A DNA stretch of 64,000 nucleotides. Origin: Brachypodius melanocephalos (Eukaryota; Chordata; Aves; Passeriformes; Pycnonotidae). The notes beneath the pieces were generated by a model. That model saw only the letters and a program-made list of their open reading frames with translations. It was not told the origin of the DNA and made no database searches. Both the position numbers and the translations under genes were made by a program. This document shows positions 53,130 to 63,172 of this stretch, one piece after another. The stretch is from NCBI GenBank assembly GCA_013398615.1, contig VZSR01001854.1:11051303-11115302 (forward strand). Direction: 5' to 3'. Each line of letters begins with the position of its first letter. Within the stretch, counting starts at the first letter, position 1.

Positions 53130-53268
53130 ATATCACAAGGAGCATCCCTGAATGATTTAAGGAAAAAGAAGAGGCGTGCCCCTCTTCCACCAGCTGCATC
53201 TGCTCCACCCACTCCTGCCATGCCAAACAGGACAGAAGACAGGGAAGACAAGAGGAAGAGCACAATGG
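53130..53268 (+). CDS. COBL: COBL exon with second KRRAP motif
   Basis: A 139-nt exon (46 codons plus one base) runs from acceptor ttcaacgttttttag to donor ATGG|gtgaga; it enters in phase 0 and leaves in phase 1. It begins ISQGASLNDLR, then KKKRRAPLPP (the second KRRAP motif, residues about 12-21), a Pro/Ala-rich bridge, and ends PNRTEDREDKRKSTMG. The last part is nearly identical to mammalian COBL (PNRTEDKEENRKSTMG), which makes the assignment very secure. Like the motif on the exon at 31139, this KRRAP is a predicted PACSIN/syndapin SH3 ligand. Two copies on neighbouring exons would allow multivalent binding. The Gly codon GGT is split across the next intron. Confidence 0.95.
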
Positions 53269-54609
53269 GTGAGAGAGATTCTTTTCTCCTGAATAACCCT
53301 ATTCATGTGCTTTCAATGCTCGCTGTTTGACGTTGCCTTAATTCTGTTATGCCGTGAGTTTGGAAACTTTTGTAACTTCAGGAAAAAAACCTTAATTTCT
53401 CTGCAGAATGAAAGTCTGGAAATAAGTGTTTGTATAGTACCTCTTTTTTATTATTATTATTAAATGGCACAATTCAGAGAACCACATGGTAGTAAAATGC
53501 AGATAACACTCACTAGATGATTTGAATATTTGGCACAAACTTTATATACAAAAGCACTTGCCCTGGACCTAATCCGCACCTTGAAGGTCATGATTGGTTT
53601 GCTAGTAAATGGAAATACAGAAATAGTCAATGGAAATGCTAATAAATGGAGATAGGCCAGGTGATACTGAATGCATCTGAAGCCATGAAGTTCTGCTAAA
53701 ACCAAAGTACAGTCAACTTGATACAGTGTTTCCTCATATTTCTAAAGCCTGAAGACATTCAATTTTCATATAGTCCTCCAACAGTTTGACACCAACTGCT
53801 CACATAAAGTAAAGGGTTTTTTTAAAAAAAAAGTCCTCACTTTTATTATAAATCATTATCTGATGATTCTTTACCTAATCAGCAGAAGAAAAGAACTGAT
53901 GGTCTCAAAGGAATGCCATACGTACCTTGACTCAACAAAAGAAACTGTAGCTGCATGTGGTACCACATTTACTCACACAGGAAAAGGGGTGAAAAACATT
54001 CTCCCAGACCTCTGTTGTTATCCGCCTGGTAGCTTGTTCAGATGGTGAGAGTTTTGCCCGAGTGAGGACACCAGGACTTTGCTCCTCGCGAGCAAAGTGA
54101 TTTTATAATGAGTCAAATGATGAGATAATGACCTCGCATATTGGAACTCATTTTTCAGTACATTAAGAGAATCATCCTTCAAGTGCCATAATGCACTCAG
54201 TGCACTTCAGTTCATGCCTTTGACCTCATGTTTCATAAAATGCCTAACACATACAGATATGACATTCTGTCATACATAATTGCTTACATTACAAATGCCT
54301 CACAGTTTAGAAAGAAACCTCTTGGCTTTATTCCAACATTTATTTTCAGTAAATGCTTCACATTTAATGCCTCAGCATTTATGTAGCAGCAGGAGTCCAT
54401 TATCATGTGACATACTCGACTCCACTGACATCTCTTATTTAAACTCTCTAAAGGCAGTGTTATTGCTGGGCCATATAACATAGAAGTTTTCAGAAAATTG
54501 GCTTACTTTTAATCACTACAGATGTCACACTTTACCACTTCTCACACTTTGCCCTACAACTGGTCACTTTTTGATGGCATTTGTTGCTTTAACTTTCTGT
54601 AAGTGCTCC

Positions 54610-54629
54610 TTTTTTTTTTTTTTTTTTTT
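54610..54629 (+). repeat. Poly(T) run of 20
   Basis: Twenty consecutive T. It could be the reversed A-tail of an old retrocopy, but no recognisable body is attached on either side, so it is treated as simple sequence. Confidence 0.9.
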
Positions 54630-55333
54630 CGTATTGGTGCTCAAATGTTACAGATGAGATGTAGCAGAGCCAAGCTACTTCTAGTCTGTTCAGTACTGTG
54701 TACATAAGTGCTTGCTGGCCAGACTCTGCTCGTGTAGGATTCTGTAGTATCGTTTGCTTTAATGGAGCCTTATTATTTTACACTGACAAAGAACTGGTCC
54801 CCACAGTAGCCCTGTCTTCAGTGCTTTTTGTTTTCTGCTACTTTCTTGAATGAATGTGTTCATTAACAAGAAAAAATGTTACAGCCGGAGAGGGTTGGTG
54901 AAACAGCCTCTCTTCAGGGCCCTTGCAAGGAAACAATGAGAAAGCACAGATGGCTCTGAAAGCATGAGAGAAAAGCTGTGAAAGAAGCAAGACTCTAGTG
55001 AGGGGGAAAAACGTGCTGCAAGAAATAGTCAGCCACATGATGGGAAAAGTATTAAAGATACCTGTGTAGCTCTTAAGTTAGCCACGTGAATCAAAGCAAA
55101 AGATCCTATCAAAAATATTCTCAAACTGGCAAATTCCCTGTGGTTTTCAAAACTGAATCATTTATTGTGACACCAAAGCATTGTGCCAAATTTCCTCAAA
55201 GCAGTAAAAAAGGGTTTGCCAGCATTAAATTGTGTCTCTGGAAGATACTCCTCTGGAAGCTAGTGACTCCTAAGTCAAAAATCATGATGGCTGAATCTTT
55301 TTTCTTCCCCCTTGGTCCTGCTTCCCTTCTCAG

Positions 55334-55910
55334 CAGCCCCAAAGCACAAGCTGGAGAGTATAGGAATGGATCAGACCAAACATCTGTCTCTGCCAGCATC
55401 CATCTTCAGCAAGGACCACAGCACATGCTTGAGGCAGAGTATGAAAGCAGAACAAGCAGGCAGTCATGGTTCCTCAGTGCACTTTCAACCTCTAAGGACT
55501 TTCCAAATAACAGAGCTCGAGTTCTGTACTCTACAAACTGGCAGCAGCTTTTTAACATTGAAAGTGGTTCACAGACTACAGTGCAAAGATGCATGTATTT
55601 GTTTAGTTATTGCACAGAGTGTTGAAATAATCCCCCAGACAAAGTTATGGGCATTTCCTTTGATAGCTTCAAAAACACTATTTTGCAAAAAACAGCTTAA
55701 TCATCTGCTTCTCTACAATGTCAAAATAATGAAAACCGACTCAAAAAGAAAAACAGAAAAACCTGTAAGATACCTACTTCAAAACAGTGACCTAAGGCAC
55801 CTTCCTCTTTCAGGAAAAGTCAGGAAAATAGTCATGTAAAGTATCTGAGAAGTCAACAGATTCAGGCAATTTGACACTTCAGAAGATAAAATAAAACACA
55901 TTTTTCACAT
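55334..55910 (+). other. COBL: Possible alternative COBL terminal exon
   Basis: A long pyrimidine tract ending cttcccttctcag sits at 55333. The previous exon (53130-53268) leaves in phase 1. Splicing to 55334 gives a frame that stays open for 168 codons to a stop at 55837-55839, and an AATAAA follows at 55890-55895. That is the layout of an alternative last exon giving a COBL truncated after the second KRRAP motif, without WH2 repeats. The novel tail is basic and not recognised; about a third of it is antisense CR1-like sequence. A cassette reading using the gtaaga at 55765 is excluded, because the 431-nt length would break phase into 56229. All parts are visible in the sequence, but their joint use is inference, and this could be a chance open frame. 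Confidence 0.25.
55360..55520 (-). mobile_element. Ancient CR1-like 3' UTR relic, antisense
   Basis: The + strand runs GGATCAGACCAAACATCTGT, CTCTGCCAGC, ACCACAGCACATGCTTGAGG, CAGAGTATGAAAGCAGAACA. This matches the reverse complement of the turtle-type CR1 3' end (GGTCAGACCAAWGGTCCATCTAG ... CTGTCTCTGACAGTGGCC ... AGATGCTTCAG ... GAACAGGGCAA). The family appears to be that of the relic at 39825-41020, whose sense end is also (A)CCTTTGRTCT(G)A. It is strongly diverged and noncoding in origin. Confidence 0.6.
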
Positions 55911-56015
55911 TTTCTTACACAGCTCTTTTCAATTATTTTATTTTACTTAAGTATTTTTTTCCATCCTTATGCCTGCCAAAACCGGTGATTTTAAGTGTTA
56001 GTTGTAATGTACATG

Positions 56016-56117
56016 TATGTACTGGGCTCAATTCTGGTCCCACTGCTGTTGGTTTAAGACCCACCTTTTCCTTCTCCATTTATTCTTTGGATGTAAATAA
56101 GAGCAGAATTAGATCCA
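56016..56117. repeat. Possible foldback/MITE-like ancient relic
   Basis: GGGCTCAATTCTGGTCCC at the left and GAGCAGAATTAGATCC at the right are imperfect inverted repeats (GGRTCTAATTCTGCTC against GGGCTCAATTCTGGTC). The inner words (GATGTAAATAAGAGCAGAAT) are like those of an amniote palindromic repeat with the form GTGTAAATGAGAGCAGAATTTGGCCC. Family name uncertain. Confidence 0.35.
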
Positions 56118-56228
56118 GAGAGACTCTGGATGTGGGTAAGGGAAAATCAATGTGTTTTTTAAAAATAACAATGAACAGAGCGGTCATTATCTTGCAATGA
56201 AGTAACAAGTCAATTGATCCCCCTGTAG

Positions 56229-56399
56229 GTGATGGACGGCAGGTGCCACAAAAGCCTCCTAGGGGCACCACTCGTGGTCCCCCCCAGTTAGTGATCCCCC
56301 CACCCCCACCTTACCCTCCTCCTGGCAGTGACATTGTGGATCCAACAGTGTGTTACAGAGAAGCAGATGTTACAGCACCAACAGAGCTGGTACCTAAAC
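56229..56399 (+). CDS. COBL: COBL exon: proline-rich segment
   Basis: A 171-nt exon enters in phase 1 from acceptor ccctgtag and leaves in phase 1 at donor AAAC|gtatgt. With the incoming G it reads GDGRQVPQKPPRGTTRGPPQ, then LVIPPPPPYPPPG, then SDIVDPTVCYREADVTAPTE and LVPK. The first half is almost the same as mammalian COBL (GRQVPQKPPRGTARGPPQLV-PPPPPYPPP); the second half diverges, as it does between mammals. The proline run is a candidate ligand for SH3, EVH1 or profilin, but which of these is not shown by sequence alone. The human protein continues with L (C|TT), which fits the phase here. The next exon is not in the window. Confidence 0.93.
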
Positions 56400-58425
56400 G
56401 TATGTTTGAAAATATATGTATTTGCATTTCCATTCTTTTGATGATTACTCTCAGGGGTAGTTTTTCCAGACTTTCCTCTCTGCTCTTTAGACATCCGTGT
56501 CTGTTTTTCCCCCTTTTTCCAGCCTGATGTCTTTCAAAATGTCCAATGCAGTGTAACTAATTAATATAAAGTGAACAAAACACTTGTTTGGAGAGAGTGT
56601 TGCATGTGATACCTGGTCATTGTACAGAAGCATTTCACAGTAACCATCAAGCTTTGTTGCTTTGTTCAACTTAAAAAAAAAAAAAATCTGTTGTCTTGTA
56701 TTAATTCCTCAAGTTTGTTTTTCTGTACTAACAATTTTTTGTGTCCCCAGAGACAAGTTCCTTTCAGAGTCAATGGGTGTATCAGTCTGGGTTAAAAACT
56801 ACAGTGTCTTCCCTAAGAAAATTAAACCATTTACAGGAGCTGTATATTCTTAAAGGCCTTCCTGTCCTAATGGGTACATCTTTCTTGGTATCTCTGGGCA
56901 GTCCTTTTTGTGCTCTTCACCTTGGGGCATGACAGTTATCAGACAAAGGAGTACAATATTTTTCATATCCTTGTGTACTTGTGAAAAGCATGTTTTCATG
57001 CTGCTTTTTCGTGCCTATCCATTGACTGTCTTTAAATCTTTGTACACAATCCAAGTCTTTGATCATGTATTATGTTCCCTGTGGGCTTGCCCTGCACACC
57101 CATGTAGAGCTGGTAAAAGCAGCAAAGCTCTGCACGTTATGACATCTCATGGGTGCACTTCCTTTGAAGACTAGGAGGGTGTCTCCTAACCATGGGATAG
57201 AGAAATGTCTCCATTAGCTACTAGTTTGACAGAAGGTCTCTTTCCAGGACCTTATGTTTACCAAAAGTACTCTTCAGGTTGCAGTTACTCTGATACATTG
57301 ATGTGGCTGTGTTTAGCTGATTGATTATCTAAATGTATTGATTTAAATCTAAAGCACTATTTTTTCCAATCTGTGGTGAGGAAATAAAAATTGGGAAGTT
57401 TTATTGACGTTAACAATGGAAATTAAGAAGATCATACTAACAGAAAACCTGAATCTTATTGAGGATTAACCCTTAAACATCTTTACCAGCTTATGCACAG
57501 AAATCATATCATACTTAAAATATTTTTGCTCTAGATACCATCAGCTTGCCTACAATGTTTTCATTATTAAAAATCCATCATGGCCTTCTTTGCATTAATA
57601 TTTCTGCTTCATTTGTGTTTCTATCACTGTTATTTTGCAATGCTTTCCTGATCTACCTTGCTGATCAAACACCCTTTAATCAATGCAGCCCTGATGTGAT
57701 CAGTGTGATCATTTGCTCTTAAACAAACAGAGTATCTCAGCCAAAAGGATTTGATTAAGCTTGTACATAGAAACATAACATGAATTTTTATTGTCCTCAA
57801 TTTACTCAGAGCAAGAGCTTAGTGGGTACTTATTTTAGACTTAAAGCATCAGTGTTGGAGAGGGACAGGTTTTAGCTCTGTAATTATGCTGTGTCCTACC
57901 TAGATAAAGATAAGATTTACACAAGAGAAGCGTGTATAGGTGTACCCATGAGAGACAGCAGCACGTAGGACAGATGCTAATTACATTGCCTAATGCCATT
58001 CTGAAAGGTGCTTAGATACCATAGCGATTGAGCTGTGTAAGAACAACGTTTTGCAACGATGTGTTTTATTGCCTGAGAATGCCTCAAGCAGTGCAAATAA
58101 GATTTGGGCGGTAGATTCAAAGAACAACAAAATTTTCAATCTTCCTAACTGTAACCTCAGTAAATGTGTTTTCTCATAGAGTAAGGTGGGGAGGAGGATA
58201 AACTGCTGATGCCAGCTGTTGATAAAAGACATGTTTTTTTCTGAAATTATTCTCAAAACAGCTTTCTCTGATAACAATTGTGGTCTTCCTTTGCTGGGTG
58301 TGTGACTGTCGATAGCAGTATGTGTTCCGTGAGACAAAAATTCCCATTTAGAAGTTAAAATTCCACGATCATGTGGAGTTCAAATTCTCACTCCTTATGA
58401 TCTGCCACTGTGTGTGAAGGACTGT

Positions 58426-58568
58426 CCCTTCCTTCCTTCCTTCCTAACTTCCTAACTTCCTTCCTAACTTCCTTCCTAACTTCCTTCCTAACAACTTCCT
58501 AACTTACTTCCTAACTTCCTTCCTAACTTCCGAACTTCCTTCTGAACTTCCTTCCGAACTTCCTTCCA
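58426..58568 (+). repeat. TTCC/CTAACTTCC minisatellite
   Basis: A pure (TTCC)n start passes into a longer unit TTCCTTCCTAAC, with variants (CTAACTTCC, CGAACTTCC, TGAACTTCC). The gradient from pure tetramer on the left to mutated 12-mers on the right suggests expansion and decay of a microsatellite into a minisatellite. Strongly purine/pyrimidine-asymmetric, so triplex or slippage is possible. Confidence 0.95.
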
Positions 58569-61500
58569 TCTTTGTTCTCTGGGAGACGCAGGTTGAGGGA
58601 TTTTCATTTCAGAGAGAGTGGTGGCAATCACTGTTCACTGAGTTTTCCAAATTTATGCGGAGTGTAAATAATTCATGAGTAAGGCCTTTAGTAAGATACT
58701 TGAGCTTTTCTGTATCCAATGATAAGAATCTCTTCCACAAACAAGGGTACAAAAGTTTCTCACAGTTTTTGCTCTTGAATATTTTTATTCTAATTACGTG
58801 ACCTTTTCTCTAACATTTGGTCTGGTAGAACCTTAGCTGCATGTTGTGTGCACTTTTAAATCAATGTGTTTATGGGATTCTTTCTCCTTCCTTTTCTTAC
58901 TAATCAGATTGTTCATGGCCTGATTTGGGAATGCAGAGATGGAGATTGTTGCATGGTGTTTGGTTATGTCACATTGCTTGTGAAGTTACAAATGTGTGAG
59001 TTGATGGTAAGCTCTGTGGTACTTACCTGAGGTAAAGAATGTACATAGTGAAAGACTGCTGCACCTAGACAAGCAACTGAAACATGCTGCCTTGAAATGT
59101 CAGCCAGCTCATTAAAGTAAATTCAGTATTCCTGTGAAACTCCACATTAGCCCTTTATTTGGCTAGTTATGGAATGTCATTAAGATATGCAGTAAGAAAT
59201 TAAAAGCTCTATGGGAAGGAATATACAATTCCCCTTCCTGCAGAATGAGATCCTGAAGTTAAATTTTTCACACTGGCACTGGATAAAGTACTAGTCAACT
59301 CAGGGCTCACACTGGGTTAGGGCTTGACCACTGATTGATTTGTAAATTTCGGAAAGTGCTCTCTCTTTGAAGAAATGAAATCATGATTTGAACCTCTTCT
59401 TGTTTTTAACTATAGATCAAAATAGTCAAACATCACTTAATTAGAAAGTTTTTAAGGGGTGAAGGAGTGGGTATACTATTTTATTTTCTGTTGGCGACAT
59501 GCATACTACTGGTTGATGACTAAAACCAAGTTAATTTTAAGGTACTATGAGAACAGAAAAGAGCTTTGTCCCTGTAACTAATTTTTTTTTCATTATATCA
59601 CTGATATATGGACAGGTAATACAAGCCTGAAAAAGGCAATGACAGTTTCACAAACAGTTCAGTCATATTTCTTCAGTCACCTTATCTAGATATCTAGTCT
59701 TTCACAGGGCTAGATTCTAAGAGTTGGGTTTTGTTAGCGTGAAGAAAAATGGGTAGAAACAGAGAGGAAACTTCACTTTTTGACACATGGCTCTAAATCA
59801 ACTGAGAACTGCAGGGAGTTTTGCTGGCTTGTCATGGTACACTGCTTCATAAGGCAGGTGTCAAGTGACCCAGCCTCTTCTTTCTCAGAGGTGGTCTTTA
59901 AAGCAAGAATGCCTGTAGGTGTGGCTTAGGAGGCTTTTACTGCCATCACTACTCTTACTCATTCAGGCAATCTGAGGCTAAAGAATGAGCTGAATCTCCA
60001 ATATCATCTATCTTGCTCCTTCTGGAGAATTAAAATTCAGGCCAAGTAAAGCAGAATTCATAGACATACTGTGTATCAGTAAGTACTGTTCTGTTAGGAT
60101 TGAGTTAGCTTATACATGAACCCAGGGAATTAGCCTCAGAGCATCTGTGGGATTCCAAATTTTAATACATGTGCCCATGCACCTACACCTCTTTTGGGCA
60201 TCTGATTCTTTAATGTTACTGAGCATGCTAGCCATTCTACTGACTGACCTACACAATACTTACAATTTTATCCTTTTACTCTTTTCCCCTGACAGTTTAC
60301 TGTTGTGCATCATTCCCTTCATACTCCAAGCGTGTCTGACAGACCTTGCCTCATCCCATGACCTTCATACTTCTGAACCTCCTGTTGCCTCTGCTACCCT
60401 GATTCTTCTGTTGCCTTCCTTCCTCCCCTGCTGGAAAAAAAAAATTCTTTATTTTTGACTGAGATTTCGGCTTCTTTTCTTTTTAAACTCGCACATTCTC
60501 TTTAATTACTATTGATTATTTTTGGCTGTGGTTCATACTCATTTGTGAGATGTATGCTCCAGAACTCAATGGTGTGTTATATAAATCTATATATTTGCCT
60601 CAGAAAGATTATCTGTCTTTTTTTCCTAAAAATTCTCTTCATTTTAAACCGTGATTCGATTAGATTTGGTGTTGCAAAAGGATGTGTTCTTGGGACAGGG
60701 TGTCTTACTTTCCATATTGTTTAAAATTTTAATGAAAAGTTTCTAAAAACTTTTTCTTTGTTTTTTCTTTCTGTTACTGTAGGTATAAAATTTTGTGTTC
60801 TCTATTTGTTCTATTTCCTTTTACTGCATCTATTTTGTTCCTTTGGAGCAAAACTAGAACTGGCCATGGCCAAGCCAAGTTGAAGTGCAAGATTCTTTCT
60901 GTATCTTGGCTATCAATCAAGCTGTCAAGAAAAAAAGAAACAGGAAGATCTGTTGCATCTATAAGGGGCTTAAAAGGAATACCAAGAACCAATACCAAAT
61001 GCACTGATTCATATTCTTTGCTTCTGCTTTCATCCTGATGCTTAATATGAGTAATTTTATCTTGATGCTGGAGACATGCTGTGGAAATCAAGGTGTGTGT
61101 TCTATTTCTGTAACAAAAGATGCAAACACTGTTTGCTCAAGATACATCTCGTTCCACAAGTCTTCTTTTTGTACTTGTACTAGGAATATTCAGTGGGTTC
61201 TAATTAAAATATGATCTGTAGGTTTGTACTTAGCAAAACTTTCTTTGTGCTAAAGGAAGTTCTTCATGAGAATGGCCCATAAGACATGTATTTTTAATAA
61301 TCCTGAACTACAAACATAGGCTTTATGAGTTGTAATGTAATGGTGCACACACCCAGAACTATTCTGACCTCACATGTACTGTGCTTTAAGACATTCATGT
61401 TATTTAAATGAGTGACTTGCAATACATAACTCTAATTTAAATGATGAAAAATTATTGTTTTACCCTCAAGCAAATAATCATGTTAATCTTGACTCCTTTC

Positions 61501-61752
61501 CAGGCAGGCAAAATGGAGCATAAAAAAGCAAAACATTCCTACAGGTAGTATGAAATGCGACTAAAATGGGGTTTGACAGTTTTTAATACAAATATTACAT
61601 GTAGTTGGTAAGGTTTAAGTGATTCTTTCAAAAGTATACTTAGTACCCTAATGGTCTTCTAATAAAAGTGGAGTGGATTTGAACTCTCTGAGCTGCTAGG
61701 TACTTTGTAATACCTTCTTAAGACAGGACAATGGTTTAATTGTAATTCTTCT

Positions 61753-61843
61753 CAAAAAAAAAACAAAAAACAAAAAGAAAAACAAAAAAACAAAACAAAA
61801 AGAAACAGAAAAACAAAACAAAACAAAAAAAAACCCAAAACAA
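61753..61843 (+). repeat. A-rich (CAAAA)n tract
   Basis: About 90 bp of A runs interrupted by C and a few G. It looks like a decayed simple repeat or an old poly(A) tail. No retrocopy body is recognisable immediately upstream. Confidence 0.9.
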
Positions 61844-63162
61844 GTAGGTGTTCACAATGTGAAGATTAAGAACCTGACTTACCCATTCTAATTACTCTAT
61901 TTGCATCCTATTTGTAGCTCCACAGAATTACATGGCTCATGGAGTTCAAACCAGTGTAAAAATAACGAAGTGGTGAAACAAAGTGTTTTATATTAAGTAC
62001 AAAGTACTGTGTATTGTCAAAGCAGTTCTTTCCATTGACACCATTTTCACTGAAATGTGGCACAAGTTTTCAACAAAAACACAGTTTTAATTTAAAAATC
62101 TCCTTGCTTTGAAAGGATACAGCTAAGGCCCCTCTCCACACAGCTGGCATGTTTCTTATGAATGCTGTCTCTTTTTAGGTAGCCTCCTCAAGCTCTTAAA
62201 AGCTGTAGGTGAAATCTCAAAAAGCTTATTGTTTACACTTAACTTACCTTTTCTTTAATTAGAATGCAAAATTTACCCCTAAAATATGTTCAGAGGAATT
62301 AACAGTTTTTGTAAAATTCCTAGGTTAAATATTTTAAAGACCAGCTTAAGCTAACCAGCTCTGCCTTTCAGGATTTAAAAAGGATCCTTGCTTATGTTCA
62401 TTCCTATTTGTTTATTATGATTTCATAAGTTACAGATACATATATACTATTACATGGAACTTTAAAAAAAGAATATAGAAGAAAGATTTCTATGTCTTTA
62501 CAAGAAATCATCCTAGTTATAAGAGGATGTACTATGACATTAGTGTAGTTTGAAACCACCCAGTAGTGTACATGGTGTCAGAAAAGAATTTTAGTGACAT
62601 TCATGAAATCCAGATCTGTTGAGTGGAATTGCACAAATACTCTATCCCAGAACTGTTAATAGTATGTGTGCACGGAGAAGTTTAAGCAAAGCGTGATTGC
62701 AAGATCAGGAACTCACTGGAAGTTTGATTCATAAGCACCAGCTCAGCCCTGAGGCACTGTTGGGGAATTCCTGTTTGTTCCAAGCTTCAGCTCAGGATTT
62801 GTAAGAGCTTCTCAACTTGGCTTCTGAAATGGAATGAATTTTTCTGTCGTTTTCAATAGCAGGAAGGAGTATCAGTGTGGGTTTCTTTGATGGAGACTTA
62901 GGTCAGCAGTGATATGAAAGGACATTTGGCTTGGTTTTACTCCTTTTATTTTAACTTCGGAGATGTTGGAAATGTTGTGAGAATTTCATGAAAAAGTTAA
63001 TAGCAATTTGATCACTATAATAAGTTTTTCACCGAAATGCTATTACCAGAGTTAGTAAGGAACACATTTAATATACTCAGGATTTGCCTGCACTTCCAAA
63101 CAGCCTTGTTCAAATGCTGTCCTTCATGATAAAATATCTGGGGTGAAAATCAAATAAGCAAT

Positions 63163-63172
63163 NNNNNNNNNN
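63163..63172. other. Short assembly gap (10 N)
   Basis: Ten N between intronic sequences. The size suggests an estimated or scaffolded small gap, unlike the 100-N gap at 35908. Confidence 0.99.

Larger units (their letters stand above)
53269..56228. other. COBL: COBL intron, 3.0 kb
   Basis: A phase-1 intron from gtgaga to ccctgtag. It contains a perfect 8-bp-arm palindrome and AP-1-like site near 54077-54115, a 20-T run at 54610-54629, an antisense CR1-like relic (55360-55520), a possible alternative terminal exon (55334-55910) and a foldback-like relic just before the next exon (56016-56117). Confidence 0.8.

Noticed and set aside
55086..55625. Longest open frame in the window (179 codons, + strand)
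   Set aside because: Runs through an antisense CR1-like relic, resembles no protein I know, has no promoter or splice context in that frame, and its frame is not the one COBL splicing would use.
4427..56399. COBLL1 as the identity of the gene
   Set aside because: PNRTEDREDKRKSTMG, GRQVPQKPPRG and the PNSPS...SLSLGNISG block match COBL. The COBLL1 counterpart differs throughout.
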